Assembly: GCA_023142175.1 (NCBI GenBank)
Contig: JAGLJX010000099.1
Coordinates: 1-6,311 of the forward strand
Direction: 5' to 3'
From: Emcibacter sp.
GTDB lineage: Bacteria > Pseudomonadota > Alphaproteobacteria > Sphingomonadales > Emcibacteraceae
Length of the DNA stretch: 6,311 nucleotides
The notes under the pieces were generated by a model that did no database searches, was not told where the DNA came from, and saw only the letters and a program-made list of their open reading frames with translations. Made by a program: the position numbers and the translations under genes. Shown piece after piece: positions 1 through 6,311 of the stretch. The stretch's first letter is position 1. Every line of letters begins with the position of its first letter.

Positions 1-132
1 CTGAAAACCAATGTGCCCAGATGGCTGTCTCAGGGGCATTTGGCATCCAGTGTTGTGTCTTTTTATACGGCCAGTGCGCAGCATGGCGGCGACGGGGCAT
101 TATATGTGGTGCTGAAAAGGAACAGAGGTTAA
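1..132 (+). CDS. Smr-domain protein, C-terminal end (partial)
   Basis: This is an open reading frame entering from the left edge in frame 1 and ending at TAA 130-132; 43 residues are visible. The sequence VPRWLSQGHLASSVVSFYTA, then QHGGDGALYVVLKR, resembles the C-terminus of the Smr (small MutS-related) domain. In that domain an xVPRWL helix and a final GGxGALYVxLKR strand close the fold. Smr domains are known as nucleic-acid nucleases or nicking domains in the MutS2 and SmrA/YdaL families, but the catalytic part (the usual DLHG and GKG motifs) lies outside the window, so activity cannot be judged. The stop overlaps the ATG of the next gene (TAATG), which points to one transcript and coupled translation. 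The identification rests on remembered motif similarity from a short piece. Confidence 0.75.
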   Translation: MKTNVPRWLSQGHLASSVVSFYTASAQHGGDGALYVVLKRNRG

Positions 133-494
133 TGACACCCTATGGCAAAAAAATTCGCGAACTGAGGAAGGCTAAAGGCATTAGCCAGAAACAGATGGCG
201 GCGGATCTAGATGTAAGCCCGGCTTATCTGTCGGCGCTGGAACATGGTCACCGGGGCAAGCCGACCTGGGCCATGGTGCAGCATGTGATCCGTTATTTTG
301 AACTGATCTGGGATGATGCGGAGGAAATAGAGCAGCTTGCCCGTCTATCCCATCCGCGGATTACGGTGGATACATCGGGATTATCAGCTGAAGCAGTGGC
401 GCTGGTTAATCAGATGGCGCAAAAAATCCGCAAACTCCCCTCATCACGAATAGTACAATTATCTGAATTGCTGGATCGACGGCAAGACCCGTGA
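132..494 (+). CDS. Xre/Cro-type helix-turn-helix regulator, 120 aa
   Basis: A small cytoplasmic DNA-binding protein. Residues about 5-60 form an HTH_3/Xre domain: GKKIRELRKAKGISQKQMA gives helices 1-2, and DVSPAYLSALEHG gives the turn and recognition helix. The remainder (about 61-120) is an acidic-then-basic helical tail (DDAEEIEQLARLSHPR, then a helix ending SRIVQLSELLD) that could serve for dimerisation. I chose ATG 132 because it follows AGAGG at 124-128 (a short spacer), overlaps the upstream stop as TAATG, and starts directly at the domain. The in-frame upstream ATG at 21 lies inside the Smr gene. This compact single-domain type, with its conserved SPAYLSALEHG segment, is familiar from alphaproteobacteria beside Smr genes. 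Target and ligand are unknown. It need not be a phage repressor, because no phage genes are nearby. Confidence 0.9.
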   Translation: MTPYGKKIRELRKAKGISQKQMAADLDVSPAYLSALEHGHRGKPTWAMVQHVIRYFELIWDDAEEIEQLARLSHPRITVDTSGLSAEAVALVNQMAQKIRKLPSSRIVQLSELLDRRQDP

Positions 495-510
495 GGGGTC
501 ACTTTTTTTT
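486..510 (+). terminator. Candidate intrinsic terminator between convergent genes
   Basis: GACCC (486-490) pairs with GGGTC (496-500) around a 5-base loop. AC and then eight T residues (503-510) follow. An alternative, mutually exclusive stem is GTGA (491-494) with TCAC (499-502), directly against the T tract. The stem is short, so strength is uncertain. It contains the stop of the HTH gene and the stop of the opposing membrane-protein gene. It is oriented for the plus-strand Smr-HTH transcript; read from the minus strand there is no T run after the stem. Confidence 0.5.
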
Positions 511-1767
511 CGGGGTTATCAATATTGAAGTAATTTGATTGCGGCGCCTTTTTAGAACTTCAAAAGTAAAACCCTCTCGGGAAAACTGTTGACCGGGCAG
601 GGGAATAGTTTCGGCAATATCAATGATATAACCCGCGATTGTGACGGCCACATCATCGTTTAATTCCCAGTTAAATTGCCGGTTCAGGTCACGGATGGCA
701 CTATCGCCACTGGTCACGACCGATCCGTTTTGCATGACTTTTGCATCTGTGGGCTGGGTATCATGCTCATCATAAATATCGCCGACGATTTCTTCCAGAA
801 TATCTTCCAGGGTGATCACGCCCATGAAGGCACCATATTCATCAACCACCAGCGCAAAATGCGCTTTTGCAGACCTAAACTTTGCCAATTGTTCCTGCAG
901 GCTGGTGGTTTCTGGCACAAACCACGGCTCTCCCGCGATCTTGATAAAATCCAGTCCTTCTGCACGGCCGTCATTTGATTTTACTGCCCGTAAGACTTCC
1001 TTGGCATGAATGACGCCGATAATATTATCCGGATCATTTTTCCACATGGGCAGACGGGTGAAGGGGCTTGAGACAACCTGAGCAAAAATATCTTTGGCAC
1101 TGTCATCCGCATTGATCATTTCGACGTTTTTTCGATGTACCATCACATCTTCAAGCTGGACATCCTGCAGGTCGAGAATGCTGTCGAGCATATCCTTATT
1201 ATTTTTGATCAGCCCGCCTTCATGGGCCTGCAGGCTAATGGCGCCACGGATTTCATCATGGGCAGAAAGAATATTATGATGGGCGTGATCGATCCCAAAC
1301 AACTTAAGGGTCAGGCCTACGATGAACTGAACCAGAGTAACAAAGGGCGTGAAAATAATGACAGAAAATTTGGCAAAAGGGGCTACTTTTAAAGCCACTT
1401 TTTCAGGATGGGTTATGGCATAGGTTTTGGGTAGAACTTCGGCAAAAACCAAAACCAGAAATGTTATAACCAAGGTGGCATAGATGACGCCAATCTCACC
1501 AAATAGCCGGATAAACAATGCTGTTGTCATGGCAGAGGCCAGAATATTCACCAGATTATTACCCAGAAGAATAGCCCCAATAAGTTTCTCAGGTTTATCC
1601 ATCAGCCGTTCCACAAGCCCTGCCCGTTTGTTGCCACCCTGGGCCATGCGGTGAATGCGCGAAGCGGATGTGGCGGTCAGGGAGGTTTCTGCGCCGGAAA
1701 AAAACCCGCCCAATAAAATCAGGAAAAATATTATAGCGGAAAAGATAAGAAGTTCTGAGAGGATCAT
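499..1767 (-). CDS. CNNM/CBS/CorC-domain membrane protein (HlyC/CorC family)
   Basis: A 422-residue integral membrane protein of the CNNM/CorB (YfjD-like) family, commonly annotated as hemolysin-related. Characterised relatives are linked to Mg2+ (and Co2+) transport. Residues about 1-190 are the CNNM transmembrane domain, with hydrophobic spans near 5-23, 62-86, 93-112 and 133-157. Its signature pieces are GGFFSGAETSL (20-30), LLGNNLVNI (67-75) and FAEVLPKTYA (108-117). A CBS pair follows at about 205-335 (VMVHRKNVEMI, then HFALVVDEYGAFMGVITLEDILEEIVGDI). The CorC_HlyC domain closes the protein (about 345-420, including VAGYI-like TIAGYIIDIAETIPLPGQ). The length is typical. The ATG directly follows the aroB stop (TAAATG) with no clear Shine-Dalgarno, so translation probably depends on coupling to aroB. 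The transported ion cannot be read from the sequence, and a hemolysin role is not supported. Confidence 0.93.
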   Translation of the reverse strand: MILSELLIFSAIIFFLILLGGFFSGAETSLTATSASRIHRMAQGGNKRAGLVERLMDKPEKLIGAILLGNNLVNILASAMTTALFIRLFGEIGVIYATLVITFLVLVFAEVLPKTYAITHPEKVALKVAPFAKFSVIIFTPFVTLVQFIVGLTLKLFGIDHAHHNILSAHDEIRGAISLQAHEGGLIKNNKDMLDSILDLQDVQLEDVMVHRKNVEMINADDSAKDIFAQVVSSPFTRLPMWKNDPDNIIGVIHAKEVLRAVKSNDGRAEGLDFIKIAGEPWFVPETTSLQEQLAKFRSAKAHFALVVDEYGAFMGVITLEDILEEIVGDIYDEHDTQPTDAKVMQNGSVVTSGDSAIRDLNRQFNWELNDDVAVTIAGYIIDIAETIPLPGQQFSREGFTFEVLKRRRNQITSILITPKKK

Positions 1768-2889
1768 TTAATCTAATGCCAGTTGAAAAATATGTTTAAC
1801 GTCCCGGGGGTTTATATCGCGGCTTAAAAAAGCCTTGCCGATTCCTGATGTTATCACAAAAGTTACCTGACCACAGGAAAGTTTTTTATCATGCAGGGTA
1901 TGATCAAACAGCCGCGCCGCCGTCATTTCTATTTTGGCGATCGGGTGATCCACATTGCTGATCCGGGTGGGCAGGGATAGCTTTTCCAGATGCTGTTTGA
2001 CTTTAACGGCATCACGTTCCGGGCATAGCCCCATTTTGACGGACAGGTCAAAAGCCATGACCATGCCGATAGCAACGGCTTCACCATGAAAAAGATGATC
2101 GGTATATCCCACCTCTGCTTCCAGAGCATGGCCAAAGGTATGACCTAAATTCAGCAGGGCCCGAACGCCCTTTTCTTTTTCATCCTCAGCCACGATGGCG
2201 GCTTTGGCCCGGCAGCAGGTGATAATGGCTTCTGTCTGTGCCTCATGGTCACCGCCAATTATCTTGGTACTATTTTTCTCCAGCCATAGGAAAAAATCAC
2301 TGTCCCCGATCAGGGCATATTTGACCACCTCCGCATAGCCGCTGAGAAGCTGTCTTTTTGGCAGGCTGTCTAATGTGCTCACATCCGTTATCACCAGATC
2401 AGGTTGATGAAAGCTGCCGATCAGGTTTTTGCCCCGGGGGCTGTTTATGCCGGTTTTGCCGCCGACTGAGCTGTCGACCTGAGCCAGAAGAGTGGTCGGG
2501 ATTTGAATGAATCCGATTCCACGCAGATAAATACTGGCAGCAAATCCAACCAGATCACCGATGACCCCGCCGCCAAGGGCGATGATTTTATCGCCGCGTT
2601 CTAAATTCAGGGCGAGCAAGCGGTCTAACAGGCTTTCCAGCTGGTCAAAAGATTTTGTTGCTTCTCCGGCGGGCAGAATGATGCTGTCAAAAGCAATATT
2701 TTCGGCGCTTAAGGATTTCTCAAGACGGGGCAGCAGGTGTGCGGCCACATTGTTATCGGTGATGATAACAGTTTTGAGGCGGCCCAGCAGCGGTGCGATG
2801 ACTGTTCCGGCCTGATCCAGAAGACCCAGACCTACATGGATGTCATAGCTATGATTTTTCAGAGCGACGGTTATTTTTTGACTTAACAT
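1768..2889 (-). CDS. aroB: 3-Dehydroquinate synthase
   Basis: Converts 3-deoxy-D-arabino-heptulosonate 7-phosphate to 3-dehydroquinate, the second shikimate-pathway step. It is cytoplasmic and requires NAD+ and a divalent metal. The protein is 373 residues, normal for the family. The NAD-binding glycine motif is GGGVIGD (106-112). PAGEATKS at 73-80 matches the family PxGE element. TTLLAQVDSSVGGKTGIN (132-149) and GKN (153-155) supply substrate-binding lysines. The expected metal ligands are present: E187 in GYAEVVKY, H250 in LGHTFGHALE and H268 in HGEAVAIGM. I chose the ATG at 2887-2889 because family members begin about a dozen residues before SYDIHVG. The 74 extra codons upstream lie antiparallel to nothing but read through aroK in another frame. 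The start lies inside the end of aroK (41-base overlap), with AGGA/GAAG just upstream as a modest ribosome site. Confidence 0.98.
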   Translation of the reverse strand: MLSQKITVALKNHSYDIHVGLGLLDQAGTVIAPLLGRLKTVIITDNNVAAHLLPRLEKSLSAENIAFDSIILPAGEATKSFDQLESLLDRLLALNLERGDKIIALGGGVIGDLVGFAASIYLRGIGFIQIPTTLLAQVDSSVGGKTGINSPRGKNLIGSFHQPDLVITDVSTLDSLPKRQLLSGYAEVVKYALIGDSDFFLWLEKNSTKIIGGDHEAQTEAIITCCRAKAAIVAEDEKEKGVRALLNLGHTFGHALEAEVGYTDHLFHGEAVAIGMVMAFDLSVKMGLCPERDAVKVKQHLEKLSLPTRISNVDHPIAKIEMTAARLFDHTLHDKKLSCGQVTFVITSGIGKAFLSRDINPRDVKHIFQLALD

Positions 2890-3481
2890 TGTCCTGCTTC
2901 TTTTTTTCTTTTGCCAGATACTGATTGAGTTTCCAGATGATGTCTCCGACCACTTTTTCATGGGGTCCGGCACCGGTTTCGACCGTGATGACGGCTTGAC
3001 CATATACAGGATAACGCTTTTTGGCCAGTTTCCGTAATATTTCCTCAGGATTTCCAGTGCGTAGCAGGGGCCTTGTATTGCGCCGGGATGTGCGTTCCAC
3101 CAGATGATCAATATCTGCCTTCAGCCAGATGGTGATGGTTTTTTCTTTTAGTTTTTTACGGGTTTCCCGATCCATGAAAGCGCCGCCTCCCGTACCTAGC
3201 ACATTAGGTTTGTTGGAAATCAGTCGGCTGATAACTTTTCTTTCGCCGTCCCTGAAATCCTCTTCGCCGAATTTTTCAAAGATTTCACTTACCGTGTGAT
3301 CGGCGGCGATTTCAATTTCTGCATCGGAATCAACAAAAGCAATGCCAAGCTTCCGCGCCAGACGGACACCAACAGTGGTTTTTCCGGACCCCATAAGACC
3401 AATTAAAGAGATGCTTTTGGTTAAGGGATATCTTAATCGGGAGGCCGGTGATTTAATTTTGGTTTTTTGTATACGTTTCAT
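2849..3481 (-). CDS. aroK: Shikimate kinase
   Basis: Phosphorylates shikimate at the 3-OH using ATP, the fifth step of the pathway; it is cytoplasmic. Of 210 residues, the Walker A loop is GLMGSGKT (28-35). The shikimate-binding residues expected for the family are present: D53 in VDSDAEIE, R77 in FRDGER, and the GGG of GTGGGAF (98-100). The lid region is RTSRRNTRPLL (130-140), and KKRYPVY (154-160) carries the conserved late arginine R156. There is a roughly 20-residue N-terminal extension before the P-loop strand and a lysine/arginine-rich C-terminal tail (about 190-210). The last part of that tail is encoded by DNA that also encodes the AroB N-terminus. AGG lies about five bases before the ATG. 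It is the first gene of the operon and is transcribed away from the divergent region. aroK is preferred over aroL because of the linkage to aroB. Confidence 0.97.
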   Translation of the reverse strand: MKRIQKTKIKSPASRLRYPLTKSISLIGLMGSGKTTVGVRLARKLGIAFVDSDAEIEIAADHTVSEIFEKFGEEDFRDGERKVISRLISNKPNVLGTGGGAFMDRETRKKLKEKTITIWLKADIDHLVERTSRRNTRPLLRTGNPEEILRKLAKKRYPVYGQAVITVETGAGPHEKVVGDIIWKLNQYLAKEKKKQDNVKSKNNRRSEKS

Positions 3482-3573
3482 CTTAGCCTACTATTAACAT
3501 GGCTTTTGAGCTTTGATATATAGAAAGTCATTAAATAACCATAATTATTTTAAACTATACCATGAATATGAGA

Positions 3574-3610
3574 GCGTACTTTACCATTGCCCAAGAGATG
3601 GTTAGTATGC
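3574..3610 (+). repeat. Imperfect inverted repeat / 5'-leader hairpin
   Basis: GCGTACT (3574-3580) pairs with AGTATGC (3604-3610), including one G-T pair. After a small unpaired TT/T bulge, ACCAT (3583-3587) pairs with ATGGT (3598-3602). The 10-base loop is TGCCCAAGAG. This gives 12 pairs in two segments. No T run follows, so it is not a standard terminator. Its place, about 36 bases before the 46-codon gene and 92 bases from aroK, suits either an operator dyad or a structured leader. No known family of regulatory RNA is recognised. Confidence 0.5.
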
Positions 3611-3628
3611 GCGGTAATAAGTAATTAC

Positions 3629-3634
3629 GAGGGA
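3629..3634 (+). promoter_or_regulatory. Ribosome binding site of the 46-codon gene
   Basis: GAGGGA is the only strong Shine-Dalgarno-like string before ATG 3647. The gap to the ATG is 12 bases, longer than usual, and the intervening bases are A-rich. It supports ATG 3647 over the upstream in-frame TTG at 3587, which lies inside the hairpin. Confidence 0.5.
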
Positions 3635-3646
3635 AAGTCACGAAAA

Positions 3647-3787
3647 ATGGGTAAAGTTTGGTCAACGATTATATTTCTAATTCTGTCGGGTATCGCGGTC
3701 GGGGCGATATATTTGATGACAGTGGATATAGAGCCTCCGAAAGAGCATGTGGAGAAAACCCTGCCTGATGACAGGTTTCCGCAATGA
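3647..3787 (+). CDS. Small single-span membrane protein, 46 aa, function unknown
   Basis: The product has 46 residues. A short n-region (MGKVW) with one lysine leads into a hydrophobic span at about 6-24 (STIIFLILSGIAVGAIYLM). A polar tail follows: TVDIEPPKEHVEKTLPDDRFP, ending in Q. The positive-inside rule puts the N-terminus in the cytoplasm and the tail in the periplasm. From memory, alphaproteobacteria carry short proteins with a span, an xDIPxP-like joint and a VEKxxPxxRFP ending next to xerD; this one fits, but I know of no assigned function. It starts at ATG 3647 with GAGGGA upstream. It lies 23 bases before the large exported-protein gene and probably shares its transcript. It could be a membrane anchor or assembly partner for that protein, which is inference only. 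A cleaved signal peptide is less likely, since no A-x-A site follows the span. Confidence 0.8.
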   Translation: MGKVWSTIIFLILSGIAVGAIYLMTVDIEPPKEHVEKTLPDDRFPQ

Positions 3788-3796
3788 ATATCACGT

Positions 3797-3801
3797 GAAG
3801 G
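3797..3801 (+). promoter_or_regulatory. Shine-Dalgarno favouring a TTG start for the large gene
   Basis: GAAGG lies 9 bases before TTG 3811 and 24 bases before the alternative ATG 3826. The stretch directly before ATG 3826 (CGGTAAAAAT) has no better match. It is the main reason to prefer TTG 3811, although the effect on the protein is only five residues. Confidence 0.45.
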
Positions 3802-3810
3802 CCTCTAAAA

Positions 3811-5844
3811 TTGATCGGTAAAAATATGACCCGTAAACAGTTCTTAATTCCCACCCTTATCGCCGCAACCGGAAGTATCATATTGGGTTCAGCCCCTCTT
3901 TTAGCCGGGCAGGAAGGGCCAGAGGAAGCCGCGCCTGTAACTCAGGAAGAGGTGCAGAAGGAAGTTGTCCCTGCGGATAAAATACCCCGATCCATATTAT
4001 TTCCCGCAGGCGAGCCCGGCCCCTATATTCCGGGTAAAGAACTACCAAAAAGCCCAACATCGGATGCACAGGACCAAGCGGTTGACGAAGATCAACAGAC
4101 CGGGGAGTCGATAGAACCGGATGAGCTGGAAGTTGAAACTATAGAAATCGTTGAAACCATCGCCGCAGAAAAAGGCCTGATGGGCGAAAAAACCGGCGGC
4201 TTTGCCACAAACCTGTGGCGGGGTTCTGAGCGGGAGCGCATCGAAGAGCTATTGTCTATACTGATAGTTCCGGTCAGGTCGCCGGTCATGGAATCCCTGA
4301 CAAAAAGACTGCTGCTATCAGCGGCTGCTGTTCCCACAATTGCGGTTGCAGAATCCGAAGAAAGCCCGCAGGATGTCGTACCGCCTTTCGAAGGTGAGGC
4401 TGAACAGCCCGAACAAACAGAGCCGGAAGAGATCACCCCACAAGAGATTAGCTCTGATGAGCTGTCGCGGTTTTTAGCCCTAAAAATACAGAAAATTAGC
4501 GAGAGGGGTGACCTGAATACCCTAGTATCCTTTTTGAAATTATTGCCACGGGATTCCTATGCCGGATCGCGCAAGACCAGTGATCTGATGCTTATGGCGG
4601 GCGATATTTCCGCGGCCTGTGGACTGGCCCGACAGGCCATGGATGATGATATAACCGACCATTACTGGCTGAAGCTGTTGGCCTATTGTCAGGCCATGGA
4701 AGGGAATTCGGAAGGGGCGGCCCTGACCGTTGAGCTGCTCATAGAGCAGGGCAAAACAGATTTTATTTTTTATGACCTGATTAATAAATTATCCCTGAAT
4801 GGGGATGATGGTGATAATGATCAGACAATATCATCGGGCATTGATCAGCTTGACCCTATGACATACAGCCTTATGTCCGTACTGGAGATTCCCATTGAAG
4901 CGGCGATGTTTGCTGAAGCACCAGCGCTGGTGCTTTTTGCCCTTGCCGGTAATGCCAATGTGCGAAAGGAAGACCGTCTTATGGCGGCGGCACAAAGCTA
5001 TACTCAGGCAACTTTCCCGCTTAATAAGATCATCCCGCTCTATAGTAATATAATTTTTTCCGGCGATGAATATAACAATGCCATCACCATCGCCAGAGCA
5101 GACGAGACAGTGATGGGTGATGTGTTGCTTTACCAATCTGCTGCTAAACAGATAAATGATGTCAAAAAGGCAGAAATTCTGAAAGAAATCTGGGACCGGG
5201 CGGCAGTGACGCGGGACTTGCCCCGCGCCGCCCTGCTTAATGCGCGCACGGTGCAGTCTCTGGAGCTGTCAGAAGATCTGTTGTTTCATGCTCATCATAT
5301 TACCCGCGCCCTGATGTTGGCGGGTGATGATAGCAAGGCCAGAGAATGGTATGGCTTTGTCCGGTCCGCGGCCTTCACCGGCGATGCGGACGCCACTCGC
5401 GCTCTGGTGGATATTTGGCCGATGATGGTTGTTTCCGATCACAATGGCGACATTCCCTGGTCGAAGGGCATATTGGATTTATGGTGGAACGGGCAGATGG
5501 TTTTATCGCCCGAACAACGCAAAGAGAAAGCCTCATTATTTTATTCCGTGGTAGAAGCGCTGGGTATGAAGGTTCCAGAATCCATGTGGCAGGAACTTAT
5601 CGGCCCCCTCGCTCATGAAAAAAGTCATCCGATCCCGGTGGCGGTCTGGCGCAGCCTGATAAAATCAGTGGCAGAGAAAAGTCATGGCGAGACGATCCTG
5701 CTCAGCCTGATTGCGGCGGAAGGCGGGGTATCTTATCTTGACCCCACGGGTGCCAGTGCTGTGATACGGGCGCTCAGGTCGGTGGAGCTGGAGGCGGATG
5801 CACATAACCTCGCCCTCGAAATATTAGCGAACAATGGCTTCTGA
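3811..5844 (+). CDS. Large exported protein with acidic linker and helical repeat-like body, function unknown
   Basis: The product has 677 residues if TTG 3811 is used, or 672 from ATG 3826. Residues about 1-33 look like a signal peptide: basic MTRKQ, a hydrophobic run [16 protein letters not shown], and a possible cut after PLLA. There is no lipobox cysteine. Residues about 34-125 are a proline- and acid-rich linker. A compact segment at about 130-178 reads [20 protein letters not shown], then [20 protein letters not shown], and I associate it with xerD-adjacent alphaproteobacterial proteins. A second acidic linker (about 181-215) precedes a long, mostly helical part (about 216-677) containing TPR/SEL1-like pieces such as [15 protein letters not shown] and [20 protein letters not shown]. 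The C-terminus is [18 protein letters not shown]. No enzyme motif is seen; C270 and C293 are the only cysteines. It lies after the 46-codon gene and overlaps xerD by 11 bases. Periplasmic scaffolding or cell-envelope binding is possible, but the function is unknown. Confidence 0.9.
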   Translation: MIGKNMTRKQFLIPTLIAATGSIILGSAPLLAGQEGPEEAAPVTQEEVQKEVVPADKIPRSILFPAGEPGPYIPGKELPKSPTSDAQDQAVDEDQQTGESIEPDELEVETIEIVETIAAEKGLMGEKTGGFATNLWRGSERERIEELLSILIVPVRSPVMESLTKRLLLSAAAVPTIAVAESEESPQDVVPPFEGEAEQPEQTEPEEITPQEISSDELSRFLALKIQKISERGDLNTLVSFLKLLPRDSYAGSRKTSDLMLMAGDISAACGLARQAMDDDITDHYWLKLLAYCQAMEGNSEGAALTVELLIEQGKTDFIFYDLINKLSLNGDDGDNDQTISSGIDQLDPMTYSLMSVLEIPIEAAMFAEAPALVLFALAGNANVRKEDRLMAAAQSYTQATFPLNKIIPLYSNIIFSGDEYNNAITIARADETVMGDVLLYQSAAKQINDVKKAEILKEIWDRAAVTRDLPRAALLNARTVQSLELSEDLLFHAHHITRALMLAGDDSKAREWYGFVRSAAFTGDADATRALVDIWPMMVVSDHNGDIPWSKGILDLWWNGQMVLSPEQRKEKASLFYSVVEALGMKVPESMWQELIGPLAHEKSHPIPVAVWRSLIKSVAEKSHGETILLSLIAAEGGVSYLDPTGASAVIRALRSVELEADAHNLALEILANNGF

Positions 5845-6311
5845 CCGCATCTTGATCAGTCAGTTTCTCGAAATGCTGGGCGCGGAAAGAGGCGCTTCGC
5901 AAAATACACTTGAATCCTATGAACGCGACCTGAGCCACCTGTCAGAGAATAACAATACCCCCCTGAAAGACATCAGCCGGGATCATCTGCGGGATTATCT
6001 GAAACTATTACAGGCCCGGGGTCTGGCCCCCCGAACTCAGGCCCGCAAATTATCCAGTTTAAGGCAGTTTTACAAATTTCTATATGCTGAGGGCATCCGG
6101 GATGATAATCCGCCCCTGGGTATTGATAGCCCGAGGCTGGGCCAGACCCTGCCCAAACTGCTCAGCGAAAAACAGGTCAGCAACCTTCTGGCACAAGCGC
6201 AAAATCAGGCAGCGCAACAGGGAGATTTGAAATCCTTCCGGCTCCACGCTCTGATTGAGCTGCTTTATGCCACCGGGCTTCGGGTTACGGAGCTGGTCAG
6301 CCTGCCCCGGG
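5834..6311 (+). CDS. xerD: Tyrosine recombinase XerD, N-terminal part (partial)
   Basis: This frame runs off the right edge; 159 residues are visible of about 300 expected. XerD works with XerC at dif, with activation by FtsK, to resolve chromosome dimers at the division septum. Residues about 5-90 form the SAM-like core-binding domain ([35 protein letters not shown]), followed by the [20 protein letters not shown] hinge typical of XerC/XerD. The catalytic domain begins, and its first catalytic arginine is visible as R150 in [15 protein letters not shown]. The remaining catalytic residues (Lys, HxxR, His, Tyr) lie outside the window. XerD is preferred over XerC because of the hinge wording and the neighbourhood, but this is not decisive. 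ATG 5834 overlaps the upstream gene by 11 bases and lacks a clear Shine-Dalgarno, so coupling to that gene is likely. The next in-frame ATG would cut into the first helix. Confidence 0.93.
   Translation, partial: MASDRILISQFLEMLGAERGASQNTLESYERDLSHLSENNNTPLKDISRDHLRDYLKLLQARGLAPRTQARKLSSLRQFYKFLYAEGIRDDNPPLGIDSPRLGQTLPKLLSEKQVSNLLAQAQNQAAQQGDLKSFRLHALIELLYATGLRVTELVSLPR

Larger units (their letters stand above)
3482..3646. promoter_or_regulatory. Divergent AT-rich control region between aroK and the xerD-side operon
   Basis: These 165 bases separate the first codons of two divergent operons and must hold both promoters unless transcription enters from outside. The part at 3511-3560 is strongly AT-rich. 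The best plus-strand core matches I see are weak: TTGATA (3513-3518) or TTGAGC (3506-3511) as a -35 element, with CATTAA or TATACC-like -10 elements downstream at non-ideal match or spacing. No convincing minus-strand core was found. A hairpin (listed separately) and a short AT palindrome GTAATTAC (3621-3628) occupy the side nearest the 46-codon gene. The promoter positions are inference. Confidence 0.5.

Noticed and set aside
21..131. N-terminal extension of the HTH protein from ATG 21
   Set aside because: It runs through the end of the Smr-like gene in another frame, has no domain resemblance, and ATG 132 has its own ribosome site and TAATG junction.
676..1392. Several plus-strand open frames opposite the CNNM gene
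   Set aside because: They have no family resemblance or credible ribosome sites and are antisense shadows of a well-identified gene.
2890..3111. 74-codon N-terminal extension of AroB
   Set aside because: It lies entirely within aroK in another frame and does not resemble AroB. The family start at 2889 gives the normal length.
3531..3553. Possible CtrA site (two TTAA motifs)
   Set aside because: The motifs are 15 bases apart rather than the 7 of the consensus, in DNA so AT-rich that TTAA is expected by chance.
3587..3646. TTG start extending the 46-codon protein by 20 residues
   Set aside because: The added residues place charged and cysteine-containing sequence before the span, the TTG lies in the hairpin, and no ribosome site precedes it.
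3826..3920. Lipoprotein signal in the large exported protein
   Set aside because: There is no cysteine near the end of the hydrophobic run, so no lipobox is present.
4831..5136. Minus-strand 101-codon open frame within the large exported-protein gene
   Set aside because: It is a cysteine- and histidine-rich composition typical of antisense translation, with no motif and no operon context.
5834..6311. Phage or integron integrase as a sign of a mobile element
   Set aside because: The N-terminal domain and hinge match housekeeping XerC/XerD, the gene sits in a tight operon, and no attachment repeats or cargo are visible.

Overview
The window looks like a chromosomal housekeeping segment of an alphaproteobacterium with moderate GC content. 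The evidence is the combination of an aroK-aroB-CNNM/CorC gene series, an Smr-domain gene followed by a small Xre-type regulator, and xerD preceded by a large exported protein and a tiny membrane protein. I recognise these neighbourhoods from alphaproteobacteria, but no search was run. The exact genus cannot be read from the sequence. No insertion sequence, phage gene, CRISPR array, tRNA or rRNA is visible.

Layout. (1) Positions 1-494, plus strand: the last 43 codons of an Smr-domain protein, then a 120-residue Xre/Cro-type DNA-binding protein whose ATG overlaps the upstream stop by one base (TAATG). A short hairpin with a T8 tract lies at the convergent end. (2) Positions 499-3481, minus strand: a tightly packed operon read aroK, aroB, then a CNNM/CBS/CorC-type membrane protein. 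aroK and aroB overlap by 41 bases, and the aroB stop abuts the ATG of the third gene. (3) Positions 3482-3646: an AT-rich divergent control region containing an imperfect 12-bp hairpin. (4) Positions 3647-6311, plus strand: a 46-residue single-span membrane protein, a 677-residue exported protein with an acidic linker and a helical, TPR-like body, and the N-terminal half of the tyrosine recombinase XerD, cut by the window edge. The large gene and xerD overlap by 11 bases.

Functionally, AroB and AroK catalyse steps two and five of the shikimate pathway (3-dehydroquinate synthesis and shikimate phosphorylation). XerD is half of the XerCD recombinase that resolves chromosome dimers. The most interesting unexplained material is the pair upstream of xerD. 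Both proteins are predicted to place most or all of their mass in the periplasm, neither has a function I can name, and they appear to be co-transcribed with xerD.
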